NCBI RefSeq assembly: GCF_003711265.1
Contig: NZ_CP024634.1
Coordinates: forward strand, 1,178,001 to 1,242,000
Direction of reading: 5' to 3'
Source: Bathymodiolus thermophilus thioautotrophic gill symbiont
Lineage (GTDB): Bacteria; Pseudomonadota; Gammaproteobacteria; PS1; Pseudothioglobaceae
Length of the DNA: 64,000 nt
In this document: positions 55,525-63,419 of the stretch, in pieces
Layout: the number at the start of each line of letters is the position of its first letter
Position numbering within the stretch: position 1 is the stretch's first letter
Program-made: the position numbers and the translations under genes
Notes under the pieces: model-generated
Database searches by the model: none
Told to the model about the DNA's origin: nothing
The model's input: the letters and a program-made list of their open reading frames with translations, nothing else

Positions 55525-56372
55525 ATAAAATTTGTATTATTGGCGTTGGATTGATTGGCGGCTCGTTTGCGCTGGGCTTGAAAAACACACAAAAAATTAA
55601 AATTGTCGGTTTCGGCAGACATGAGGCACACTTGCAAGAAGCGCAAAAACTGGGTGCGATTGATACTTATAGTTTGGATATTGTTACGGCACTGTCTGGC
55701 GTAGATTTGGTGTTGATTGCCACACCTGTCAACAGTTTTAAAAATATTTTTGAAATGATAAAGCCCCATATTAACGAACAAACAATTATTTCCGATGTTG
55801 GCAGCACGAAAGGCAGTGTAATTGCAACTGCCAAAGAAGTTTTTGGCGCAATGCCTGAGAACTTTGTGCCAGCGCATCCGATTGCAGGCAAAGAACAAAG
55901 TGGTGTGGACGCAGCAGATGGTGCATTGTTTAACAACAAACTCGTGATTTTAACACCAACAGAGAATGTCAATACACGCTCAGTTACGCAAGTCAGAGCA
56001 TTGTGGGAGGCACTGGGTGCTAAGGTTGAAATTATGGACGACAAAACCCATGATGATTTGTTGGCAATGACCTCACACTTGCCACATATGTTGGCATTTT
56101 CACTCATGGATTATTTGACTGGAAACGGTAAAAATGTATTGGATTATGCTGCCGGTGGATTTAAAGATTTTTCACGCATTGCCTCTTCGGATGCTTCTAT
56201 GTGGCGTGATATTTGCTTTAATAATTCTAGTGATATTATCAAACACATTAAAGGATTTCAAGGTAGTTTGGATAAAATTGTTGACTTTATTGAAGAAGGG
56301 AAGACGCAGGAAATAGAGCAATTATTTATAGATGCTAAAATGGCTCGAGATAATTGGTTGAAAGACAAATGA
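55521..56372 (+). CDS. tyrA: Prephenate dehydrogenase
   Basis: This monofunctional 283-residue TyrA/TyrC enzyme has the NAD(P) motif IIGVGLIGGSFALGLK, then DVGSTKGSV, PAHPIAGKEQSGV and the helical C-terminal dimerisation half (HLPHMLAFSLMDYL, GGFKDFSRIASSD). It oxidises prephenate (or arogenate) for tyrosine. It overlaps hisC by 4 bp and aroA by 4 bp, so translation is probably coupled. Confidence 0.93.
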   Translation: MNKICIIGVGLIGGSFALGLKNTQKIKIVGFGRHEAHLQEAQKLGAIDTYSLDIVTALSGVDLVLIATPVNSFKNIFEMIKPHINEQTIISDVGSTKGSVIATAKEVFGAMPENFVPAHPIAGKEQSGVDAADGALFNNKLVILTPTENVNTRSVTQVRALWEALGAKVEIMDDKTHDDLLAMTSHLPHMLAFSLMDYLTGNGKNVLDYAAGGFKDFSRIASSDASMWRDICFNNSSDIIKHIKGFQGSLDKIVDFIEEGKTQEIEQLFIDAKMARDNWLKDK

Positions 56373-57670
56373 GTAAATTTATCGCCCAACCTGCCAACAC
56401 ACTATCAGGCACACTCAAAGTACCGGGGGATAAATCCATTTCCCATCGTTGTATTATGCTAGGATCGCTGGCAAACGGCGTTACCGAAGTGAGTGGCTTT
56501 TTACAGGGGGAAGACGCTTTAGCCACGCTAAAAGCCTTTCAATTAATGGGCGTTAAGATTGAGCGGCAAGAGGATAAAGTTACTATTCACGGCGTTGGTT
56601 TGCATGGATTAAGTCAGCCCAATGTGCCACTTGATTTGGGCAATTCTGGCACTTCTATGCGCTTGATATCAGGTATTTTAGCAGCACAAGCTTTTGATAC
56701 TGAATTGGTTGGCGATGTATCGTTGTCTCAGCGCCCTATGGGTAGGGTGATTAACCCACTTACTGAGATGGGGGCAGTGATTGAAAGTAATGCTGGCAAG
56801 CCACCGCTTAAAATTAGAGGTGGGCAATCACTCGTCGCTATTGATTATGATTTGCCTGTGGCATCAGCACAAGTGAAATCCTGTGTTTTGTTGGCAGGTT
56901 TGTATGCCCAAGGTCAGACTTGTGTCAATGAGCCAGAGACCACACGAGACCACACTGAGCGTATGTTAAATGGCTTTGATTACCCAGTGCATACCCATGC
57001 TAAGAAAATATGCTTGACGGGCGGTGGTGCGTTAACTGCGACGAAAATTCAAGTGCCAAGCGATATATCATCTGCTGCGTTTTTTATGGTGGCTGCTTGC
57101 ATTGCTCCACAGGCTGATATTACTTTAATGGGTGTGAACATTAACCCAACACGCACAGGCGTGATTGATATTTTGCAGTTAATGGGTGGCAATTTAACTG
57201 TGTCCAATGAGCGAGAAATTGGGGGTGAGTTGTTGGCTGATATTCGCATTCAATCATCAGATTTACAAGGAATTGAGATTCCAAAAAACTTAATTCCACT
57301 TGCCATTGATGAATTTCCCGCTATATTCATTGCAGCAAGTTGCGCCATAGGAGAGACTGTTTTAACCAATGCAAAGGAATTGCGAGTTAAAGAATCTGAC
57401 CGTATCCAAGTGATGGCAGATGGTTTGAATATTCTGGGTATTGAAAACACAGTGCTTGAAGATGGCATTAAGATTCAAGGTGGCGTCTTTTCAAAACCAA
57501 GTGGTACGATTGAGTCGCACCATGATCACCGTATTTCAATGTCATTTGCCATTGCGTCTCTTAGGTGTAAACACGCCATAGAAATTAACGGTGTGGACAA
57601 TGTCAAAACCTCATTTCCTAATTTTGTTGCATTGGCAAACTCTGCGGGTATGAATCTTGTGGAAATTTAA
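56369..57670 (+). CDS. aroA: 3-phosphoshikimate 1-carboxyvinyltransferase (EPSP synthase)
   Basis: AroA, 433 residues from ATG 56369 (ATGA overlap with tyrA), makes EPSP from shikimate 3-phosphate and PEP. Motifs are VPGDKSISHRCIMLG (~18-32), DLGNSGTSMRLISG and the C-terminal SHHDHRISMSFAIASL. An in-frame ATG at 56354 gives five extra residues without family support. It closes the operon. Confidence 0.95.
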   Translation: MSKFIAQPANTLSGTLKVPGDKSISHRCIMLGSLANGVTEVSGFLQGEDALATLKAFQLMGVKIERQEDKVTIHGVGLHGLSQPNVPLDLGNSGTSMRLISGILAAQAFDTELVGDVSLSQRPMGRVINPLTEMGAVIESNAGKPPLKIRGGQSLVAIDYDLPVASAQVKSCVLLAGLYAQGQTCVNEPETTRDHTERMLNGFDYPVHTHAKKICLTGGGALTATKIQVPSDISSAAFFMVAACIAPQADITLMGVNINPTRTGVIDILQLMGGNLTVSNEREIGGELLADIRIQSSDLQGIEIPKNLIPLAIDEFPAIFIAASCAIGETVLTNAKELRVKESDRIQVMADGLNILGIENTVLEDGIKIQGGVFSKPSGTIESHHDHRISMSFAIASLRCKHAIEINGVDNVKTSFPNFVALANSAGMNLVEI

Positions 57671-57692
57671 AAAATATAACAGGTAATATCAT

Positions 57693-57835
57693 AAGACCTT
57701 TTGTATAAATATGAATAATCCATCCACTTGGTAATTTTTAAACCCAGCTTTAGCCCTGCCAGGAAAAGGTTTAAGAAATTACCAATCGGGCAAAAATTGA
57801 ATTTTGCTAATCATCCGTATTTATGCAAAGGTCTC
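57693..57835. mobile_element. MITE-like palindromic element, slightly shortened
   Basis: AAGACCTTTTGTATAAATATG to CCGTATTTATGCAAAGGTCTC, with the inner CCACTTGGTAATTTTTAAACCCAG. Flanks ATCAT / ATTAT agree at 4 of 5 bases. It follows aroA. Confidence 0.8.
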
Positions 57836-57860
57836 ATTATATTCAAGAATAAAATCAATT

Positions 57861-57922
57861 ATAGGGTGTCAATACTGGGAATGAGAATAGGTGTCAGATT
57901 GTTTGGTTTATTGTTGCAAAGG
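57861..57922. repeat. Third copy (reverse) of the CATTTTCAAAA dispersed repeat
   Basis: GGTGTCAATACTGGGAATGAGAATAGG...AGATTGTTTGGTTTATT is the reverse complement of the text at 48954-49022 with several changes. Confidence 0.5.
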
Positions 57923-57931
57923 GTGTAGCAA

Positions 57932-57961
57932 AAAAAAGGCGCTCAATGAGCGCCTTTTTTT
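57932..57961 (-). terminator. Rho-independent terminator
   Basis: AAAAAAGGCGCTC-AATG-GAGCGCCTTTTTTT is a perfect GC-rich stem with A/T tracts on both sides. It lies just past the minus-strand DsrC-like gene and can act in both directions. Confidence 0.92.
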
Positions 57962-57977
57962 GTTGAATCCTTAAATC

Positions 57978-58304
57978 TTAGTAACCACCTTTGCGTTTCG
58001 TCTCAGGCAATCCAGCGATTTTTCCTGCTTGTTTGGCAGGGCCTTTTGGAAATAAAGTGTAAAGTTCTTTAGTGGTAAGTTTTCCTTCCCAGTTGTCCTT
58101 TAGTCCTTTAACCATATTGCGCTCGTTAGGCTGGTTGGCGTTGTTGTTAATGTATTCTTCACGCAAGAAATCAATAAGTTTAAAACTCTCATCTGTTAAA
58201 TTCACTCCTTCTTCTTCCGCAAGTTCTGCGGCAACACCTCTATCCCATGTGTTAAGATCTACTAAATATCCGTGTCCATCTCTTTCTAAATCTGCTAATG
58301 CCAT
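57978..58304 (-). CDS. DsrC/TusE-family protein lacking both conserved cysteines
   Basis: The 108-residue protein has the whole DsrC fold signature: GYLVDLNTWDRGVAAELAEEE, LTDESFKLIDFLREEY and LYTLFPKGPAKQAGKIAGLP. In sulfur-transferring DsrC the tail carries two cysteines (KQACRIAG... and a penultimate Cys); here the first is Gly (KQAGKIAG) and the tail is ETKRKGGY without Cys. It therefore cannot form the persulfide/trisulfide carrier. Cysteine-free homologues exist and have been proposed as regulatory sulfur-related proteins. A TTTGGAGA ribosome site and a strong terminator make it a well defined single gene. Confidence 0.88.
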   Translation of the reverse strand: MALADLERDGHGYLVDLNTWDRGVAAELAEEEGVNLTDESFKLIDFLREEYINNNANQPNERNMVKGLKDNWEGKLTTKELYTLFPKGPAKQAGKIAGLPETKRKGGY

Positions 58305-58380
58305 TTTTGTTCTCCAAATAAAAAAATAATAAAAAAGAATTATTATATAATAAACACCTTTACATTTTTCTATTTTTATT

Positions 58381-59301
58381 ATGATTCTCGAAAATGCTTC
58401 ATCATTCTTTGCTTGGGATGTTTCTTCTTATTTAGCGGCGTTCCTAATTTTGGCATTTGTCATTGTAACGGTAGATCATTTTTTTATGGGTGGGGCGACA
58501 GAAAACGCACCGTCAACGAAAAAATATTTGTTGTCTAAGTGGCTGTATTTTGTTTGCTTTTTAAGGCTTGACAAATCAGAAAAATATTTGCACCGCTCTA
58601 AAGTAGTACAACTCTCAGCAGAGTTTTATCCCGTATTGTTATTGGTGTTCTTACTTAGAGGGCTTGTGGCAGAACCTTTTAGAATCCCTTCTAATTCAAT
58701 GATGCCAACCTTTTTAACATATGACTTTTTGTTGGTTGACAAGTTATCTTATGGCATACATTTACCCATTTTAAACACTGAATTGGTAGATTTTGGAGAC
58801 CCAGAGCGAGGTGATGTGGTGGTATTTAGGTATCCAAACTATGAGAAACAAAAAACTTACAAAGGGGCGGATTTCATTAAGCGTGTAATCGGCATACCGG
58901 GTGATAAGATTGAATATATTGATGACAAACTTACTGTGAATGGTGAGGCGATTGAATATCAAAAAATTGGCATTTACAAAGGCTACGAAAAAGGCATTGA
59001 AATGACAGGTCACAAGCGTTATCGTGAGATGTTGGGTAATAATCCACATGATATTTTGCTCCATCCTAAGGGCGCTTCTAGAAATGTTAAGTTGGTGGTT
59101 CCTGAAGGGCATTATTTTGTCATGGGTGACAATAGGGCGCACAGTAGTGACAGTCGATTTTGGGGGTTTGTGCCTGAGGAATATATTGTTGGCAGGGCTT
59201 TTTATATCTGGGCACATGGAGATGTTGGTGGTATATTTTCTAGCAGTCCTCTGAAAGCACTTAAAACTTTTTCGTTTTCTCGTAACGGGGTTATTGATTA
59301 A
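58381..59301 (+). CDS. lepB: Signal peptidase I
   Basis: LepB, 306 residues, removes Sec/Tat signal peptides on the periplasmic side. Two N-terminal membrane segments (~14-35 and ~80-97) precede the catalytic serine in PSNSMMPTFL (~107) and lysine in DFIKRVIGIPGD (~165), with the conserved MGDNRAHSSDSRFWGFVP box. The C-terminus overlaps the convergent parB end by 11 bp. Confidence 0.95.
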   Translation: MILENASSFFAWDVSSYLAAFLILAFVIVTVDHFFMGGATENAPSTKKYLLSKWLYFVCFLRLDKSEKYLHRSKVVQLSAEFYPVLLLVFLLRGLVAEPFRIPSNSMMPTFLTYDFLLVDKLSYGIHLPILNTELVDFGDPERGDVVVFRYPNYEKQKTYKGADFIKRVIGIPGDKIEYIDDKLTVNGEAIEYQKIGIYKGYEKGIEMTGHKRYREMLGNNPHDILLHPKGASRNVKLVVPEGHYFVMGDNRAHSSDSRFWGFVPEEYIVGRAFYIWAHGDVGGIFSSSPLKALKTFSFSRNGVID

Positions 59302-60133
59302 TGTGCTTTAATAAAGCGTCAAGTTCATTTTCAGATTGATAATGAATAATAATTTTGCCTTTATTACCATTGGTTCTAATTTCAGTTTTTGAGTTTAGTG
59401 TTTTGCTTAGATTCTCGGCAAGTGTTTGAATGTGGGGATTGATAACGACAGCCTTGCTTGGTTTTGGGTTTAGCACTCTTTTGACCAATTCTTCGGTTTG
59501 ACGCACAGACAAAGATTTTTGAATAACTTGATTGGCAACCTCAAGTTGTTGCTCAATTGGCAGTGGCAATAAAGCGCGCCCATGACCCATTTCTATTTTA
59601 CCGTTATTGAGAAATTGCTTAACTGCATTATTTAATTGTAATAATCGAATTAAATTACTGACACTGGAGCGAGAACGACCCACCACATGTGAGATTTCTT
59701 CATGTGTCATTTTAAAATCTTCAATTAATTTTTGCAATGCTTTGGCCTCTTCTAGTGGGGTTAAAGCTTCACGCTGAATGTTTTCAATTAAACCAATTGC
59801 CAGTGCAATTTGGTCGTTGATTTCACGCACAATAACGGGCACTTTTTTTAGTCCAGCAATCTTGGCGGCACGCCAGCGCCTTTCACCGGCAATAACTTCG
59901 TATTTATCGTAAGTAACTTTACGAACTACCAGTGGCTGAATAATGCCCTGTGCGGTAATTGAATTGGCAAGTTCTTTTAGTGTGTCGGGATTAATGTCTT
60001 CTCTAGGTTGAAATTTTCCTCGTTGTAATTCGTTAATGTTTAAGATTTTTAAATTGTTGCCAGATTGGCCATTATCGATTGTTTTTCCTAGTAATACATC
60101 CAGTCCACGACCTAATTTTGAAGAGTTTGTCAT
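59291..60133 (-). CDS. parB: Chromosome partitioning protein ParB
   Basis: This 280-residue ParB has the N-terminal CTPase domain (KFQPREDINPDTLKELANSI, VIAGERRWRAAKIAGL), the HTH (VVGRSRSSVSNLIRLLQL) and a C-terminal dimerisation tail. It binds parS near the origin and spreads as a clamp. It starts 1 bp after parA. I saw no parS site (consensus TGTTTCACGTGAAACA) in the window. Confidence 0.95.
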   Translation of the reverse strand: MTNSSKLGRGLDVLLGKTIDNGQSGNNLKILNINELQRGKFQPREDINPDTLKELANSITAQGIIQPLVVRKVTYDKYEVIAGERRWRAAKIAGLKKVPVIVREINDQIALAIGLIENIQREALTPLEEAKALQKLIEDFKMTHEEISHVVGRSRSSVSNLIRLLQLNNAVKQFLNNGKIEMGHGRALLPLPIEQQLEVANQVIQKSLSVRQTEELVKRVLNPKPSKAVVINPHIQTLAENLSKTLNSKTEIRTNGNKGKIIIHYQSENELDALLKHINQ

Positions 60134-60134
60134 A

Positions 60135-60911
60135 TTAATTTAAAGGTGTTTTTGTTTTTCGAATGACTTCACTTGCAAGTGAAACATAGGAGATTGCCCC
60201 TTTGGAGGATCTGGCGTAGTTAATTGCCGCTTGACCAAAACTGGGTGCTTCTGCTAATTTTACATTTCTAGGGATGATGGTTTTAAATACTTTTTGTGCA
60301 AAATATTGCTGTAATTGCACCGACACTTCATTTGATAAGTTGTTACGAGTGTCATACATTGTTCTAACCAATCCTGTGATTCTCAAGTCAGGGTTAGTGG
60401 TTACTTGAATTTTTTCAATGGTTTGTATTAAGGCGCTTAACCCTTCTAAGGCATAATATTCGCATTGCATCGGGATAATAATCCCTTTTGATGCGGTAAA
60501 TGCGTTAATTGTTAGCATATTGAGCGAAGGCGGGCAGTCAATAATAACATAGTCATATTGATCGTTCACTTGAGCAAGCGCCTCCTTTAATATGTATTCT
60601 GAATGCTTATTTTTTATTAGGGCAATTTCAGCGGTAATTAATTCAGTGTTTGCAGGGATTACATCGATTTTTGTTTTATCTGAATGTGTAATGGCCTCTT
60701 CAATACTGCATTCGCCTAACAACAGTTCACAAACAGAATTTTTTAGATGATATTTATCGATACCACAACCCATGGTGGCATTACCTTGTGGGTCAATGTC
60801 AACCAACAGAACGCGTTTTTTGATGGTTTTTAAGGCGGCACTCAAATTGACGGCAGTGGTGGTTTTACCCACGCCACCTTTTTGGTTTGCCACTGAAAGA
60901 ATGATTGCCAC
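60135..60911 (-). CDS. parA: Chromosome partitioning ATPase ParA
   Basis: The 258-residue protein is a deviant-Walker ATPase: NQKGGVGKTTTAVNLSAAL (~9-27), LLVDIDPQGNATMGCG and VIIDCPPSLNMLTINAF. It lies between ctpA and parB with 1-bp gaps on either side, so the three are one operon. The usual neighbours gidA/gidB are absent here. Confidence 0.96.
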   Translation of the reverse strand: MAIILSVANQKGGVGKTTTAVNLSAALKTIKKRVLLVDIDPQGNATMGCGIDKYHLKNSVCELLLGECSIEEAITHSDKTKIDVIPANTELITAEIALIKNKHSEYILKEALAQVNDQYDYVIIDCPPSLNMLTINAFTASKGIIIPMQCEYYALEGLSALIQTIEKIQVTTNPDLRITGLVRTMYDTRNNLSNEVSVQLQQYFAQKVFKTIIPRNVKLAEAPSFGQAAINYARSSKGAISYVSLASEVIRKTKTPLN

Positions 60912-60912
60912 T

Positions 60913-62253
60913 TTATTTTTTCAATACCGTAAGTGCTTTTAGTAAGTGACGAGCCTCAAGTACAAAATAGTCTTTTTCAAGTCTCTCAAGTGCCTTTTCA
61001 TTTTCCACTACTTTTCTTTCTTCTTGCGTATCTAAAATTTCCTTTGATGATAATTCAGCTGGATTTTCAGCTTCTAAATGACCTTTTAAATCACTTTCTT
61101 TGATGCCAGCAATCCCTTCTTCTTTTTTATTATCAAGATTGATATTTTTAAGCTGAATGTCGGGTTCAATACCTTTGGCTTGAATAGAGCGGTCATTTGG
61201 CGTGTAATATCTAGCGGTCGTTATCTTAAGTCCGTAACCGTCTCTGAGTCTTAAAATGGTTTGTACCGAACCTTTGCCAAACGAAGTGTTGCCCATAATA
61301 ATAGCGCGTTTGTGATCTTGTAAGGCACCAGCAACGATTTCTGAAGCTGAAGCAGAGCCTTCGTTAATTAAAACCACCATTGGCGCACCTAATAAGATAT
61401 CACCTGAAGTAGCGCTAAATTGAGTGTTGCCACTTTTAATTCTACTTTTGGTAGAAACAATGGTGCCAGTGTTATCAAGGAATAAGTCAGAAATATCAAT
61501 AGCAGCATCTAAAACACCACCCGGATTGTTTCTTAAATCAAGAATGAGTGAGTTTAAGTCGCCATCATTTTCTACTGCTAAGCGCCCAATTTCCTTTTGC
61601 AGTAAATCAGTGGTTGGTTTTTGAAAGCTAGAAACTCGCACATAGCCAATGCCATCGTCTAATAAATAACCTTTTACAGTAACAATGGTAATAATTTCAC
61701 GGGTAATTTTAACCACAAATGGTTTTACATTTTTACGCACAATGGTTATTTCCACATCTGTACCTGGCTTGCCACGCATAAGATCCACGCCATCTTCTAA
61801 TGTCATGCCACGCACAGGTTTTTTGCCGATTTTAACAATCATATCGCCTGCTTGGATGCCTGCTTTATAAGCAGGTGTGTCGTCAATTGGGGAAATTACT
61901 TGAATAATATCATCTTTTTTGCTAATAACAATACCTAGCCCGCCAAACTTACCAGTGGTGTTTTCTAGTAGATTCTTTTGCTCTTTAGGTTCCAAGTAAA
62001 CCGAATGTGGATCTAATCCGCTTACCATGCCTTTAATAGCGTTGGTGAATAATTCTTTATTATCAACATCATCTACATATAATTTTTTTATATTGCCATA
62101 AGTGGCTGTAAATACTTCAAGATCTTTGAAAAACGCCTCTAGTTCTTTTCTTTCTTCAGCATTGGATATTTTTTTCTTTGCACTGTATTCTGCTGAAGCA
62201 GGTAGGGTTAGCGCAAGAGCGGTAGCGATAAATAGGGTTTTCAATAAAATCAT
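60913..62253 (-). CDS. ctpA: Carboxy-terminal processing protease (S41)
   Basis: This 446-residue periplasmic protease has a signal peptide (MILLKTLFIATALALTLPASA), a PDZ domain (~100-185: GGLGIVISKKDDIIQV, YKAGIQAGDMIVKIG) and the S41 catalytic core with Ser in NEGSASASEIVAGAL and Lys in TSFGKGSVQTILRL. It trims or degrades envelope proteins with exposed C-termini. It is the first gene of ctpA-parA-parB. Confidence 0.93.
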   Translation of the reverse strand: MILLKTLFIATALALTLPASAEYSAKKKISNAEERKELEAFFKDLEVFTATYGNIKKLYVDDVDNKELFTNAIKGMVSGLDPHSVYLEPKEQKNLLENTTGKFGGLGIVISKKDDIIQVISPIDDTPAYKAGIQAGDMIVKIGKKPVRGMTLEDGVDLMRGKPGTDVEITIVRKNVKPFVVKITREIITIVTVKGYLLDDGIGYVRVSSFQKPTTDLLQKEIGRLAVENDGDLNSLILDLRNNPGGVLDAAIDISDLFLDNTGTIVSTKSRIKSGNTQFSATSGDILLGAPMVVLINEGSASASEIVAGALQDHKRAIIMGNTSFGKGSVQTILRLRDGYGLKITTARYYTPNDRSIQAKGIEPDIQLKNINLDNKKEEGIAGIKESDLKGHLEAENPAELSSKEILDTQEERKVVENEKALERLEKDYFVLEARHLLKALTVLKK

Positions 62254-62351
62254 AATATAATTATTTCCTTATATAGGTTTAAAAAGTAGATATAATAGCG
62301 TTTCAAGTATTTTATTTTACTTGTTTTTATTTTCTAGATAGGGGAGAAAAA

Positions 62352-62960
62352 ATGAAAAGATTATACACGCTGTTATTAACGCTTGGTTTGTTGCTGACAT
62401 CAACTGTATTTGCATACGAAGAAATGCCAATAGAAGCGACGACAGAGGTAGTGGAAAATAACCCTGTCAAAGTTATACAATCAACTATTGTCAAACTCAA
62501 CCAACTAACCACCGCATCCACCTACTCACCACGAATGATGAGTTTTCTTGTTGACCAAGAGATTATCCCCTTATTTGATTTTGATTATATTGCCAGTGAA
62601 GTTCTGTCAGCAAGTTATGTTACTTTAAGTGAAGAAGAGACTGTATATTTTTCAAATATACTAAAGAAAAAAATTGTCAACACTTTGCTGATGAAATTAG
62701 CACAGGGTCGTTCAAGTTCACTTAATTTTATTTCTGCAAGACCAATGAGAGGCGGCAAGATTATTGTTGTTAAGTTGAATGCAAGTGGCTATTCTCGATT
62801 TGGCTTTAATGTAGATTTGTCATTTCACAAAGGGAAATCGGGCGCATGGCAGGTTTTTGATGTCGCCCTTGGTTACGACAATTTGATTAATTTTTACCAA
62901 AGAATGGTGCGAGTTAAGGTGAGAAGATACGGCGTGTATGGTATGTTAAGTAGGATCTAA
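62352..62960 (+). CDS. mlaC: MlaC-like phospholipid-binding periplasmic protein
   Basis: The 202-residue protein has a signal peptide (MKRLYTLLLTLGLLLTSTVFA) and the Tol-Tol-Ttg2/MlaC pattern: FDFDYIASEVLSASYVTLS, VNTLLMKLAQGRSS and VFDVALGYDNLINFYQRMV. MlaC shuttles phospholipid between the outer-membrane MlaA and the inner-membrane MlaFEDB complex. The rest of the mla genes are not here, so its partners are inferred. GGGGAG gives a strong ribosome site. Confidence 0.82.
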   Translation: MKRLYTLLLTLGLLLTSTVFAYEEMPIEATTEVVENNPVKVIQSTIVKLNQLTTASTYSPRMMSFLVDQEIIPLFDFDYIASEVLSASYVTLSEEETVYFSNILKKKIVNTLLMKLAQGRSSSLNFISARPMRGGKIIVVKLNASGYSRFGFNVDLSFHKGKSGAWQVFDVALGYDNLINFYQRMVRVKVRRYGVYGMLSRI

Positions 62961-62973
62961 TTTATATAAAACA

Positions 62974-63285
62974 ATGGACAACATGGAATTATTAGAAAAA
63001 AAAGAAGATATTGAAAAGGCAACAAATGCCTTGAAGGCAATGGCACATCCGTTACGATTGAAGATTTTATGCGCTTTGAAAGGGGATGAGTTGCCTGTGC
63101 TTGAAATCGTAAAATATGTTGGCTCTTCTCAGTCTAATATTTCACAGCACATTGATATTCTTAGGACTAAAAATATTATTGAATCACGGCGTGAAGGTAA
63201 CCGAATTTTATGCAGAGTAAAAGATGCAAAAATTTTGAAATTGGTTGTCAATATACAAGCAGTTTTTTGCTCCGAATACAATTAA
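62974..63285 (+). CDS. ArsR-family transcriptional regulator
   Basis: This 103-residue winged-helix protein has LKAMAHPLRLKILCALKGDELPVLEIVKYVGSSQSNISQHIDILR typical of ArsR/SmtB. Cys33, Cys80 and Cys99 could sense metal or reactive sulfur, but no standard CxC metal motif is present. It starts 13 bp after mlaC and may be co-transcribed. The inducer cannot be told from sequence. Confidence 0.87.
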   Translation: MDNMELLEKKEDIEKATNALKAMAHPLRLKILCALKGDELPVLEIVKYVGSSQSNISQHIDILRTKNIIESRREGNRILCRVKDAKILKLVVNIQAVFCSEYN

Positions 63286-63302
63286 TCCTGATTGAAGTTT
63301 AT

Positions 63303-63379
63303 GCGCTCGTAGCTCAACTGGATAGAGTATTGGCCTCCGAAGCCAAATGTTGGGTGTTCAAATCACCTCGAGCGCACCA
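63303..63379 (+). tRNA. tRNA-Arg (anticodon CCG)
   Basis: GCGCTCGTAGCTCAACTGGA at the 5' side, anticodon arm TTGGCCTCCGAAGCCAA with CCG, and 3' CGAGCGCACCA with encoded CCA. The acceptor stem GCGCTCG/CGAGCGC is perfect. Confidence 0.96.
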
Positions 63380-63395
63380 TATTTAAAGGAAGTTT

Positions 63396-63419
63396 ATGAA
63401 ACCTAATAACAGCTTATGA
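63396..63419 (+). CDS. Possible 7-residue leader peptide coupled to lgt
   Basis: AAAGGA then ATG AAA CCT AAT AAC AGC TTA TGA encodes MKPNNSL. The TGA overlaps the lgt ATG (ATGA). The better ribosome site serves this mini-frame, and lgt itself has no other one, so translation of lgt may be coupled to it. Confidence 0.4.
   Translation: MKPNNSL

Noticed and set aside
57728..57928. 66-residue open frame after aroA
   Set aside because: It is mostly MITE sequence read in its usual open frame (RFKKLPIGQKLNFANHPYLCKGL), not a gene.
59291..60911. A parS site near parAB
   Set aside because: No match to TGTTTCACGTGAAACA was seen in the window; the origin is probably elsewhere.
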